64,000 nucleotides of DNA from Bacteroidales bacterium (lineage in GTDB: Bacteria; Bacteroidota; Bacteroidia; Bacteroidales; P3). Positions 50,358 to 59,500 of the stretch are shown here, in pieces. Each line of letters starts with the position of its first letter. Within the stretch, counting starts at the first letter, position 1. The stretch is taken from positions 1 through 64,000 of the forward strand of contig JAFVBC010000028.1 of the NCBI GenBank assembly GCA_017480185.1, in the 5' to 3' direction. A program made the position numbers and the translations under genes. Under the pieces are notes generated by a model, which was given only the letters and a program-made list of their open reading frames with translations, had not been told where the DNA came from and ran no database searches.

Positions 50358-52769
50358 ATGAAAAGACATTACACTACTTTTTTGACTGCTTTTGCCTTGA
50401 TTTTTTCGGTTCAAACAGCAGTCTTTGCTCAACGCACTGTTTATCCGTTGCCCTATTACGAAACGTTCGACACTTTGCCCACCACTGCTATGAGTAGGGC
50501 CGAAGGGTGGACAAATGTTCATATTCAGGGCTCTTATCCTACCGTTCGTTCGCAGTCGAACATGGCGTGCAGCGGTAGCCAAGAGTTGGTGTCGATGCTG
50601 CAAAACAGCACCCAGTACACCCTTGCTGCCACACCTGCCTTTGTGGTGCCTGCCGAGGGTTTGGAAGTACGTTGGTGCTGCGTGCTGGGCAACCCCGAAG
50701 GCACACTGCAAGCTGGCATAATGACCAACGTTGCCGCTGAAAACACATTCTTGCCCCTCTACAACACCACGGTCAACACTTTGTTGGGACGCACCGAGGG
50801 CGTGTTCTACTACGACGCCACTCACGCTGGCGACACGGTGTATGTGGCATTCAAGTGCACCAACAGCGGAACGGCATCGTGCATGTTCTATCTCGACAAT
50901 GTGGCAATCAATGCTGCACCGACCCACCATCTGATGTCGGCATCGGTGGTCGACACCACCGACCATTCTCTGACCCTCAGTTGGCGCAGCCACGCTGGGG
51001 TAGACCACTACGAGTTGGCCTACGCTTCGCAGAACATATTGAATCAGGTGGTGGCAACCTACGTTGAAAACATTATAGACACGTTCTATGTCATCAACAA
51101 CTTGCAAATGGGTACGCCCTACTACTTGTGGATGCGCAGCGTCTACAGCAATGACACTACCGCTTGGACGCCCATTGACATTGTCTACACCAAACTTGCC
51201 GACATCACCAACCACTATGAGACCGACTTTGAGGGCGACCCTTACGGTAATCCCTATGTGCCTGCAGCTTGGACGCGCGTAACCCTTCGCAGCAGTCGCC
51301 CATTCATCAAGAATAGTGCCCTGTGCAATGGTGCCCAGTGTCTGGAGATGGCTGGCAATGCCACCGCCAATAGCATGGTGGCTACGCCACGCATTGCGAT
51401 GCCCAATGGCGAGGCTCGCTGCACATTCACTTACTATTGCGCCTACAATGGCACGCTGCAATATGGCATCATGACCAGTGTGGCCAACGAGTCGTCGTTT
51501 GTGGTGCTGGGTACGGTGGAAGACACCATTGCTCCACGCCGCACTTTCGAAATCAATCTTGACACCGCCTTGGTGCCCGACACGTTCTATGTGGCTTTCC
51601 GTTTCCAGGGCAAGACGGGTACTGCTTATGGCCTGATCGATGACGTGAAGATATGGCGTGAGGTGCCCGTATGCGATCGTCCAGCGCAAGTGGCTATTAA
51701 CAACATTACCCGTCATGAGGCAGATGTTAGGGTGATTGGCAGCGACTCTACTCAAGTTGCTTTTGAAATGGTATGCACCATTGCCGACAGTGTGCTGGCT
51801 TCGGATAGCATCATCTCCATCGACAGTACCTATCATTTGGGAAATCTGCTCTCGGGCAACACCTACAACGTGTTTGTCCGCACGGTGTGCGATAGCACTC
51901 ATCGCAGCGAGTGGATGGGCCCAGCAACGTTCACAACGCTTGGCGTATGCGACCGTCCAGCGCAAGTGGCAATTAACAACATTACCCGTCATGAGGCAGA
52001 TGTTAGGGTGATTGGCAGCGACTCTACTCAAGTTGCTTTTGAAATGGTATGCACCATTGCCGACAGTGTGCTGGCTTCGGATAGCATCATCGCCATCGAC
52101 AGTACCTATCATTTGGAAAATCTGCTCTCGGGCAACACCTACAACGTGTTTGTCCGCACGGTGTGCGATAGCACTCATCGCAGCGAGTGGATGGGCCCAG
52201 AAACGTTCACAACGCTTGATTGCAGTATGCCCGACAGCCTGTCGGTTATGGGAATTGACACTAATGTTGCCACCATCATAGTGCATCATCAAAGTGCCGA
52301 CACTATGTTTGAATATCGCATCGGACGCAGTGCCGACATTGCCAGTGCCGATACCTCGTTCATCATTCCTGCCGACACCATAGAGTTTGAAAACCTGCTT
52401 GCCGCCACCACCTACTATGTGTGGGTGCGCACCGCTTGCAGTGAGTCCGATTTTAGTAACTGGGCCGATAGTCTGGTCTTCACCACCGACTCGGTTAACA
52501 ATAATAACAATTCAATCTTCGATGCAGAAAACATTGGTGGCGTCATGCTATATCCCAATCCGACCACAAGTAGGCTTACCATTGCAAATGTTGAGCCCTC
52601 GGCACAGATAAGCATTATCGACATGAGTGGCCGTGAAGTGAGGAGCATGGTCAATGCGAAGGGTGGTGACAGAGTTGAAGTCAGTGTTGCCGACCTGCCA
52701 CGCGGATGCTACTATGTGCGCGTTGCCGATGCTAAACGTCAAAGCGTAAACAAACTGATATTGCGTTAA
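50358..52769 (+). CDS. Secreted multi-domain FN3 surface protein with T9SS sorting domain
   Basis: An 803-residue exported protein (signal peptide ends VQTAVFAQ). Two jelly-roll-like modules (about 30-185 and 288-430; PYYETFDTLP... and HYETDFEGDP..., each ending in a FYLDNVAIN / GLIDDVKIW segment) alternate with fibronectin type III domains. The FN3 domains at 438-529 and 530-621 are nearly identical 92-residue copies, each with a CDRPAQVAINNITRHEADV start. A further FN3 domain and a C-terminal sorting domain follow (MLYPNPTTSRLTIAN, IIDMSGREV, GCYYVRVADAKRQS). No catalytic domain is visible, so adhesion or ligand binding is the likely role. Confidence 0.88.
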   Translation: MKRHYTTFLTAFALIFSVQTAVFAQRTVYPLPYYETFDTLPTTAMSRAEGWTNVHIQGSYPTVRSQSNMACSGSQELVSMLQNSTQYTLAATPAFVVPAEGLEVRWCCVLGNPEGTLQAGIMTNVAAENTFLPLYNTTVNTLLGRTEGVFYYDATHAGDTVYVAFKCTNSGTASCMFYLDNVAINAAPTHHLMSASVVDTTDHSLTLSWRSHAGVDHYELAYASQNILNQVVATYVENIIDTFYVINNLQMGTPYYLWMRSVYSNDTTAWTPIDIVYTKLADITNHYETDFEGDPYGNPYVPAAWTRVTLRSSRPFIKNSALCNGAQCLEMAGNATANSMVATPRIAMPNGEARCTFTYYCAYNGTLQYGIMTSVANESSFVVLGTVEDTIAPRRTFEINLDTALVPDTFYVAFRFQGKTGTAYGLIDDVKIWREVPVCDRPAQVAINNITRHEADVRVIGSDSTQVAFEMVCTIADSVLASDSIISIDSTYHLGNLLSGNTYNVFVRTVCDSTHRSEWMGPATFTTLGVCDRPAQVAINNITRHEADVRVIGSDSTQVAFEMVCTIADSVLASDSIIAIDSTYHLENLLSGNTYNVFVRTVCDSTHRSEWMGPETFTTLDCSMPDSLSVMGIDTNVATIIVHHQSADTMFEYRIGRSADIASADTSFIIPADTIEFENLLAATTYYVWVRTACSESDFSNWADSLVFTTDSVNNNNNSIFDAENIGGVMLYPNPTTSRLTIANVEPSAQISIIDMSGREVRSMVNAKGGDRVEVSVADLPRGCYYVRVADAKRQSVNKLILR
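51669..52220 (+). repeat. Two tandem 276-base copies encoding FN3 domains
   Basis: Copies at 51669-51944 and 51945-52220 differ at only about five positions before diverging in the last few bases, pointing to a recent in-frame duplication or ongoing gene conversion. Confidence 0.95.
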
Positions 52770-52800
52770 CAGCCGAAAAAACCGTTAATATGTATGTGAG

Positions 52801-52838
52801 TCGGGGTGCACACCTTTTGGGTGGTGCACCCCGATGTT
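52801..52838 (+). terminator. Terminator after the FN3 protein gene
   Basis: TCGGGGTGCACACC pairs with GGTGGTGCACCCCGA (one bulge) around TTTTG. It is followed by TGTTTA, a short T-run. Confidence 0.75.
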
Positions 52839-52897
52839 TAATAAGTAGAGGCAATAAATGTGCCTGTGCAGCGTTGATTAACTAAAACCAACACACC

Positions 52898-54448
52898 ATG
52901 CAGATAAACATCCTTTGGGCCGACGATGAAATTGACCTCTTGAAACCACACATACTATTCCTTGAAGACAAGGGATATGCAGTAACCCCAGTACATTCGG
53001 GGCGTGAGGCTTTGGATGCCATTGAAGAGAATGAGCCCGACATAGTGTTTCTTGATGAGCAAATGCCCGGCCTTACAGGTCTCGACACATTGCAACGCAT
53101 CAAGCAGCAGTGGCCTCAATTGCCCGTGGTGATGATAACCAAGAGCGAGGAAGAAAATCTGATGGAGGATGCTTTGGGAGGGAAAATATCCGACTATCTG
53201 ATTAAGCCTGTCAATCCGAACCAAATACTTCTCACCGTTAAGAAACACACCGAGTTGCGCCGTTTGCAAAACGAACGCAGTTCGATGAACTATCAGCAGC
53301 AGTTTCGAGAACTGGCTGTGCAGGTAGACGAGGCTAACGGATGGCGTGAGTGGGTAGAACTATATAGGAAACTGGTTTATTGGGACATGGAACTTGCTTC
53401 GCTCGACGACAGCAGTTTGCACGAAATACTTGCCTCGCAACGGCGTGATGCCAATCGCCGTTTCTGCCGCTATTTTGAGAGTAAATACCGCGACTGGCTA
53501 TGTGGTGGCGACGACAAACCCACTCTCTCGCCAGTGTTGCTGCGCGAAAGGCTGTTTCCGTTGCTCAAAGAGGAGCGTCCCACATTCCTGATAGTTATAG
53601 ACAATTTCCGCTACGACCAGTGGAAATATGTGCAACCTACCATAGAGCAACATCTGCGCACGGTGCACGACGACCTTTATTTCGCCATAATACCTACCAC
53701 TACTCAGTTTGCTCGCAACGCTATGTTTGCTGGGCTGATGCCGTCGGAGATAGAACGAAAGTATCCTCAATATTGGGTCAACGAGGGGGAACAAGGGTGG
53801 AAGAACCAATACGAGAGTGAACTGCTCGAAGAAAATCTTCGTCGCAACGGCTTCAATATTCGCTACACCTATAGCAAGGTGCTCAATGCGCAGTATGGGA
53901 AGAAACTGGTTGACCGTGTGCCCGACATGATGCACAACAGGCTTAATGTGGTGGTGTATAACTTTATAGACATGCTTTCGCATGCCAGGACAGAGAGCGA
54001 CATAGTGCGAGAGTTGGCTGAGGACGAGCGCGCCTATCGCACAATCACCCTTTCTTGGCTTGAGCATTCTCCGCTTTTCGACCTCCTTAAAGTGCTCTCC
54101 GAGCGTGATGTCAATGTGGTGATTACCACCGATCATGGTTCGGTGAAGATAGAACATCCAGTGCGCGTGAAAGGCGACCGCGAAGTGAGCACCAATTTGC
54201 GCTATAAGCAGGGGCGGTGGCTCGACTACAATCCGCGGGATGTGTTTGAGGAGAAAGACCCTTCGCGCCTGTTTTTGCCACGCCTACATGTGTCGGCACC
54301 CTACATTTTCTGCCATGAAAACGATTTCTTCGCCTATCCGAACAACTATAACCAGTATGTGCAATACTACAACTCTACCTTTCAACACGGTGGAATTTCG
54401 ATGGAAGAGGTGATGATTCCTTATATTGTCTTACGTTCAAAGCAGTAG
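52898..54448 (+). CDS. porX: Response regulator PorX with PglZ (alkaline-phosphatase-fold) domain
   Basis: A 516-residue regulator of type IX secretion genes. The receiver domain (1-120) has the acidic pair D9/D10, phospho-acceptor D53 in IVFLDEQMPGLTG, T81 and K103. A helical middle follows (about 125-200). The C-terminal PglZ domain (about 205-510) carries the metal and nucleophile region LIVIDNFRYDQW, IPTTTQFARNAMF (Thr 267-269) and TTDHGSVK. In Porphyromonas gingivalis and Flavobacterium johnsoniae PorX partners the kinase PorY and the sigma factor SigP; neither gene is in this window. All key residues appear intact, so it should be functional. It precedes an exported hypothetical gene by 20 bases. 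Confidence 0.96.
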   Translation: MQINILWADDEIDLLKPHILFLEDKGYAVTPVHSGREALDAIEENEPDIVFLDEQMPGLTGLDTLQRIKQQWPQLPVVMITKSEEENLMEDALGGKISDYLIKPVNPNQILLTVKKHTELRRLQNERSSMNYQQQFRELAVQVDEANGWREWVELYRKLVYWDMELASLDDSSLHEILASQRRDANRRFCRYFESKYRDWLCGGDDKPTLSPVLLRERLFPLLKEERPTFLIVIDNFRYDQWKYVQPTIEQHLRTVHDDLYFAIIPTTTQFARNAMFAGLMPSEIERKYPQYWVNEGEQGWKNQYESELLEENLRRNGFNIRYTYSKVLNAQYGKKLVDRVPDMMHNRLNVVVYNFIDMLSHARTESDIVRELAEDERAYRTITLSWLEHSPLFDLLKVLSERDVNVVITTDHGSVKIEHPVRVKGDREVSTNLRYKQGRWLDYNPRDVFEEKDPSRLFLPRLHVSAPYIFCHENDFFAYPNNYNQYVQYYNSTFQHGGISMEEVMIPYIVLRSKQ

Positions 54449-54468
54449 TCTTCAGTAACTTTCTTTGT

Positions 54469-55971
54469 ATGAAAAGGCTTACCTTTTTGATTTTTTTTGT
54501 TGTTTTATGTGCTGCATCAAAGCAGGTTGGAGCGCAATATGAGTTGCAAATGGGGAAGACCAACGGACACCTTTGGGCTTCGACAATGCACAACGCACTG
54601 TTTGTGGGCAATAGTGGCTCCGATCAGTGCTGGGTGATGCATACTGGCACGCCACAGCAAGCCCGTGTTGGCAAGGGCAAATACGCTCTGGTTGTGGTTG
54701 ATTCTGCGCTGAATGAGAAACTTCGACTGCCCTTTCAAAAGGCGCGTGGGACGAGTGTGCTTGGTGCAACGATGACCGATGGCGTGGCCGAGATGCTGCT
54801 GATGGACCAATCTGTGCACGGACAGACGCTGTATTTGCACCACAACGTGAGAATCAACGAAATGGTAAATGTTGATGATGCACACTTCGTCGATGCCCTT
54901 TTCTCGCTCGATTATGGACGCCATGACACATGCAAGGTGTGGGTGGCGCAGTCGGCATCGGGACAGCGCACGGCAGTGCTTACGGTGGTGCAGTATGCAG
55001 GTCGCAAACAATATTCGGCCATAGCCACTCTTTACGACGAGCATCTACGTCCGCTATGGTCGCACGATGTGGAGACGGGCAGTGTGGGCAGCATAGCGGT
55101 GAGCAACGATGGTTGCATTTTGGCTTTTGCACATAGGGTTAACGCACTCTCCACCAATTTCTTTTTCACGGTAATAGACAGTTTGGGTAGTCGTACCACT
55201 CGTTTGCAACATGCCGACAAGGCTGTTAATCAGGCCCTGTTGGTCGGATTCGATGGCCACCAAGCATTGGTGCTTGGCCTTTACCTTGATACACTGTGTA
55301 AAAACGCTCGCCGTTGTAGCAGTGGACGTTTGGCCATGTCGTTTGATGCAAAAACTATGCAGATTACGGCAACGACGTTGATACCGTATACTAATTACGA
55401 CATCAATACTCTACAAAATCAACAATGTAAACACCAAAACATAGACCGTGTTGTGCGCGACGTGAGGGTGATAGATGTGATACCCACCCCGTATGGCGCA
55501 GTGATGCAAACGGCATGTGTGGCCACAACCAACCACGAGGATGATGAGGGTAACGACATTGGTCGACACACCCTAAAGGGAATACATCTATTGGCAGTGG
55601 ACTGGCGTGCCGACACGCTGTGGCAAACAAATATTGCTGCCTATGAGCAACGCGATGTCGACGCCATGAACATGGGAGGATTGATGTTTGCAAATGCTGA
55701 TAAACTGTTGTTGGTCAAAAACGAACACCGTCGTACCTCAAGTGCTTTTGGCCAACAAACCGAGGCCAGATTGACGAGCTACGACAAAAAGACATCCCTT
55801 GTCCTCTACGAGGTAACGTTGCAAGGAAAGGTATCAAAGCAGATTTTGCAGCGAAAAATACGTTTTTCACCCCTTCTTGCATTCAACCAAGGCAACAATG
55901 GCACCTCACTATTGTTTGAGGAGAAAGGTCGCGTGTTGCCAGGCAGATTGTTTTTTGCTGGTGGAAAATAA
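54469..55971 (+). CDS. Exported protein of unknown function downstream of porX
   Basis: A 500-residue protein with a signal peptide (MKRLTFLIFFVVLCAASKQVGAQ). The rest is rich in beta strands with repeating patterns (YALVVVDSALNEKLRLP, AIATLYDEHLRPLWSHDVE, MSFDAKTMQITATTLIP, LTSYDKKTSLVLYEVTL) that suggest a propeller-like fold. No known domain, catalytic motif or sorting domain is recognised. Only 20 bases separate it from porX, so the two are probably co-transcribed; a role linked to type IX secretion is possible but only by position. Confidence 0.8.
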   Translation: MKRLTFLIFFVVLCAASKQVGAQYELQMGKTNGHLWASTMHNALFVGNSGSDQCWVMHTGTPQQARVGKGKYALVVVDSALNEKLRLPFQKARGTSVLGATMTDGVAEMLLMDQSVHGQTLYLHHNVRINEMVNVDDAHFVDALFSLDYGRHDTCKVWVAQSASGQRTAVLTVVQYAGRKQYSAIATLYDEHLRPLWSHDVETGSVGSIAVSNDGCILAFAHRVNALSTNFFFTVIDSLGSRTTRLQHADKAVNQALLVGFDGHQALVLGLYLDTLCKNARRCSSGRLAMSFDAKTMQITATTLIPYTNYDINTLQNQQCKHQNIDRVVRDVRVIDVIPTPYGAVMQTACVATTNHEDDEGNDIGRHTLKGIHLLAVDWRADTLWQTNIAAYEQRDVDAMNMGGLMFANADKLLLVKNEHRRTSSAFGQQTEARLTSYDKKTSLVLYEVTLQGKVSKQILQRKIRFSPLLAFNQGNNGTSLLFEEKGRVLPGRLFFAGGK

Positions 55972-56029
55972 CTACGATAGGGAGTGATGAAATGTGATTG
56001 GTTTGTGTCAAGTTCTTGTCATCAACCTA

Positions 56030-56101
56030 TCATCTCCCAATGTGGCAGGCGATGGTAGGAAGTTGATCAGGCGATGGTCAGGACTTGATAGGGAGATGAT
56101 A
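56030..56101. repeat. GGACTTGATAGGG repeat element near uvrA
   Basis: TATCATCTCCCAA (56029-56040) and its inverse partner in GGACTTGATAGGGAGATGATA (56081-56101) flank two GCGATGGT units. It lies in the 233-base gap between the exported hypothetical gene and uvrA. Confidence 0.7.
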
Positions 56102-56204
56102 TTTAGAATGTGCTGATTATCAATTGTTAGGGAAATGACCTATTGTAATGGGAAAAACTATAACATACGAAAGACACTTTAGGACGGAGCCTTAATACTG
56201 TAAG

Positions 56205-59009
56205 ATGCTGAAAGATAGAGATAAACAGGATGCGACCGAAGGACGGTCGGGGTATATCACGATAAAAGGGGCACGGTCGAATAATCTAAAGAATATCGAC
56301 CTCGAAATACCGCGCAACCGTATGGTTGTGATAACGGGCTTAAGTGGGTCGGGCAAGTCGTCGTTGGCTTTCGATACCCTTTATGCCGAAGGGCAACGAC
56401 GCTATGTGGAGAGTATGAGTTCGTATGCACGCCAGTTTTTGGGTCGCATGTCGAAGCCAGATGTCGACTATATTCACGGTCTGTCGCCTGCGGTGGCTAT
56501 AGAGCAAAAGGTGAATAGCACCAATCCTCGCTCGACGGTCGGCACGCAAACCGAGATATACGAGTATTTGAAGTTGCTCTATGCCCGTATTGGACGCACT
56601 TTTTCACCCATAAGTGGGCGCGAAGTGAAGCGCCATACGGTTACCGATGTGGTTGACCATGTGCTGTCGTTGCCCGAGGGTACGCGGGTGTTGCTGTTGG
56701 CTCCGGTGGTGGGAACCGAGGAACGTCCGTTGCACATGCAACTCGATGTGTTGAGGCAAGAGGGCTATGTGCGTATATTGACTGCCGATGGTGTGCGGAG
56801 AATTGAAGATTTTTTGCTTGACCAACCCGCAGTAAGCGGCGATGTGCAGTTGGTGATAGACCGAGTGGAGGTACATGCGGCCGATGATGCCCAAATGGCA
56901 CGACTGGCCGAGTCGGTGCAGTCGGCGTTTTTTGAGGGTCGAGGCTCATGCTGTGTGCGACTTGACGATGGCACGTCAATCGATTTCTCCAACCGTTTTG
57001 AAGCCGATGGCATCACTTTTGAGAAACCAAATGAGAATTTTTTCTCGTTCAACAATCCCTACGGTGCTTGCTCCACTTGCCAGGGATATGGCAACGTGAT
57101 GGGCATTGCCGAGGATTTGGTGGTGCCAAACAAGAGTCGATCAATATACGACGATGCTGTGGTGTGTTGGAATGGCGACAAGATGCGCGAGTGGAAACGT
57201 GAGTTTATCAAGCATGCTGAAGCAATAAATTTCCCAATACATAAACCCTATTTTGAACTGACCGATGCACAGCGTGCCCTTTTGTGGCGTGGCGATAATC
57301 AGTTTCCTGGTATTGATGGCTTTTTCAAATGGGTAGAATCTCAAAGCTATAAGATACAGTACCGCGTCATGCTGGCACGCTATCGCGGAAAGACGGTTTG
57401 CCCTGTCTGTCACGGACATCGTCTTCGCCCCGATGCCGAGTATGTGCATGTGGCGGGCAAGTCTATAACAGAGGTGGTTGATATGTCGGTGAATCGCTTT
57501 GCCGAGTGGGTTGATGCATTGCCAAACTCCCTCAGTGAGGCCGAGTTGGCCGTTACAGAACGTATACGAGCCGAGTTGAGCCACCGCTCAGCCTATCTGA
57601 TTGATGTTGGGTTGTCCTATCTCACTCTTAGTCGCACCAGCAACTCGCTCAGTGGAGGTGAGAGCCAGCGCATCAACTTGGCCTCGTCGTTGGGTAGCCC
57701 TTTGGTGGGGTCGATGTATATCTTGGATGAGCCATCGATAGGTTTGCACAGTCGCGACACTGAACGCCTTATTGATGTGTTGCGCCGTTTGCGCGATGCT
57801 GGCAACACTGTGGTGGTGGTTGAACACGACGAAGATATTATTCGTGCCGCCGACTATTTGATAGACATAGGACCAGCAGCTGGTAGCGAAGGTGGAAGAG
57901 TGGTGTTTGCTGGCAGTCCAGATAGATTGCCCGATGCAAAAAACTCGTTTACAGCCGACTATTTGCTTGGCCGTCGGTCTATTGATGTGCCTACAAGACG
58001 ACGTATGTGGCGCGATCGCATATCGATTCACGGTGCATATTGCAACAATTTGAAACATGTGGACGTCGACATACCATTGGGTGTTATGACGGTGGTAACG
58101 GGTGTTTCGGGTTCGGGTAAAACGTCGCTGATAAAACGAGTGTTGTGCGATGTGTTGCAACGACGATTTGAGGGCAACAACGACTATGAGGGTATGTGTC
58201 GCACTGTCGACGGCGATGTGCGTCGCTTGTCGGGTATAGAATTGGTTGATCAGAACCCTATAGGACGGTCAACGCGTAGTAATCCTGCTACGTATATGAA
58301 GGTGTTCGACGACATACGTACTCTGTATTCACAGCAACCTTTGGCCAAGGCACGTGGCTATAAAAGTGGTTTTTTCTCGTTCAATGTTGAAGGGGGGCGA
58401 TGCGAAGAGTGTCAAGGAGAGGGCGAGATAACTGTGAGTATGCAGTTTATGAGCGATGTGCACCTGCGTTGTGAGGCCTGTCATGGTCAACGCTACAAGG
58501 ATGAAGCGTTGGAAGTATTGTTTCAAGGAAAGAATATTAGCCAGGTGCTTGACATGACTGTTGAACAGGCTATGACGTTTTTCGATACAGATGCTACGCA
58601 ACATATACTGACGCGCATGAAACCGCTGTATGATGTTGGATTGGGGTATCTGCGCCTGGGACAGGCATCGTCGTCGTTGTCGGGGGGCGAGTGTCAACGC
58701 ATCAAGTTGGCTTCTTACCTTTTGCATGGCGAAAACGAGAAACCGATGATGTTTGTGTTTGACGAGCCTTCAACAGGCCTGCATGTACACGACATAGGAA
58801 AACTGCTTGCTGCCTTTGACAGGTTGATTGAGCGAGGCCACACCATTGTGGTGGTTGAGCATCATCATGATATTATAAAAGTGGCCGACTGGGTTATAGA
58901 TATGGGACCAGAAGGAGGCGATGGAGGCGGAAATGTGGTCTATGCTGGAGTACCAGAGGGTCTTGTGAAGTGTAAACAATCATACACGGCAAAATATTTG
59001 AAGTTATGA
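56205..59009 (+). CDS. uvrA: Excinuclease ABC subunit A
   Basis: A 934-residue UvrA, the damage-sensing ATPase of nucleotide-excision repair. Two ABC modules are visible: Walker A GLSGSGKSS (about 47) and GVSGSGKTS (about 635), signatures NSLSGGESQRI and SSLSGGECQRI, and Walker B YILDEPSIGLH and FVFDEPSTGLH. Zinc fingers appear as CPVCHGHRLRP (with CSTCQGYG) and CEECQGEGE...CEACHGQRY. The end of the gene overlaps the next start by ATGA. Confidence 0.97.
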   Translation: MLKDRDKQDATEGRSGYITIKGARSNNLKNIDLEIPRNRMVVITGLSGSGKSSLAFDTLYAEGQRRYVESMSSYARQFLGRMSKPDVDYIHGLSPAVAIEQKVNSTNPRSTVGTQTEIYEYLKLLYARIGRTFSPISGREVKRHTVTDVVDHVLSLPEGTRVLLLAPVVGTEERPLHMQLDVLRQEGYVRILTADGVRRIEDFLLDQPAVSGDVQLVIDRVEVHAADDAQMARLAESVQSAFFEGRGSCCVRLDDGTSIDFSNRFEADGITFEKPNENFFSFNNPYGACSTCQGYGNVMGIAEDLVVPNKSRSIYDDAVVCWNGDKMREWKREFIKHAEAINFPIHKPYFELTDAQRALLWRGDNQFPGIDGFFKWVESQSYKIQYRVMLARYRGKTVCPVCHGHRLRPDAEYVHVAGKSITEVVDMSVNRFAEWVDALPNSLSEAELAVTERIRAELSHRSAYLIDVGLSYLTLSRTSNSLSGGESQRINLASSLGSPLVGSMYILDEPSIGLHSRDTERLIDVLRRLRDAGNTVVVVEHDEDIIRAADYLIDIGPAAGSEGGRVVFAGSPDRLPDAKNSFTADYLLGRRSIDVPTRRRMWRDRISIHGAYCNNLKHVDVDIPLGVMTVVTGVSGSGKTSLIKRVLCDVLQRRFEGNNDYEGMCRTVDGDVRRLSGIELVDQNPIGRSTRSNPATYMKVFDDIRTLYSQQPLAKARGYKSGFFSFNVEGGRCEECQGEGEITVSMQFMSDVHLRCEACHGQRYKDEALEVLFQGKNISQVLDMTVEQAMTFFDTDATQHILTRMKPLYDVGLGYLRLGQASSSLSGGECQRIKLASYLLHGENEKPMMFVFDEPSTGLHVHDIGKLLAAFDRLIERGHTIVVVEHHHDIIKVADWVIDMGPEGGDGGGNVVYAGVPEGLVKCKQSYTAKYLKL

Positions 59010-59500
59010 ATACCAAGATTGTAAAGAAAATCAGAAACACGGCGGCTGCTGGGTTGTGGACTTCGGTGGGTGTGATGTTACTTACGGTGTTGTTCTACTA
59101 CGCCAGTCCGTATAAATTCACGCTGGGGGAATACGGCAACAAATGGGCTCTGGTGGCAGCAACAGTGCTTGCCGTTTTGTCGGTAAGTATGGTGCTGCTC
59201 ACTGTACGTAAACGGGTGCCACAGTTGAGACAGACAGACAGTATTGACGAAAAACTGCAAGGATATGCAGCTCATATAAAGTCGGTGTATGTGTCGATGG
59301 CTGCGGTGGTTTGCGTGGTGTGTGGTTGCTCGATACTGTCGTCGTCCAATGTGTTGATTATGTTGGGTATGGTATGTGTGTTGGTGCTGTTTCTCAACTA
59401 TCCTAATATCTATCGCATAAAGGTCGACCTCGGCCTTGACGACGAGACGATGCGCTCTTTGTTTGGAGAAAACTATATCCCCGATGAGCCACAGCAGTGA
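59006..59500 (+). CDS. Small four-helix membrane protein between uvrA and mnmE
   Basis: A 164-residue protein with four hydrophobic helices in two hairpins (TSVGVMLLTVLFYYA, WALVAATVLAVLSVSMVLLTV, VSMAAVVCVVCGCSIL, VLIMLGMVCVLVLFLNYP) and a charged C-terminus (LDDETMRSLFGENYIPDEPQQ). No family is recognised. It begins in the uvrA stop codon and its last 17 bases overlap mnmE, so the three genes are translated from one mRNA. Confidence 0.8.
   Translation: MNTKIVKKIRNTAAAGLWTSVGVMLLTVLFYYASPYKFTLGEYGNKWALVAATVLAVLSVSMVLLTVRKRVPQLRQTDSIDEKLQGYAAHIKSVYVSMAAVVCVVCGCSILSSSNVLIMLGMVCVLVLFLNYPNIYRIKVDLGLDDETMRSLFGENYIPDEPQQ

Noticed and set aside
50268..52292. 674-residue open frame antisense to the FN3 surface protein
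   Set aside because: It is a mirror of the biased codon use of the real gene: the tandem FN3 repeats appear in it as duplicated nonsense segments, it lacks a signal or domain, and the sense gene has signal peptide, FN3 and sorting domains.
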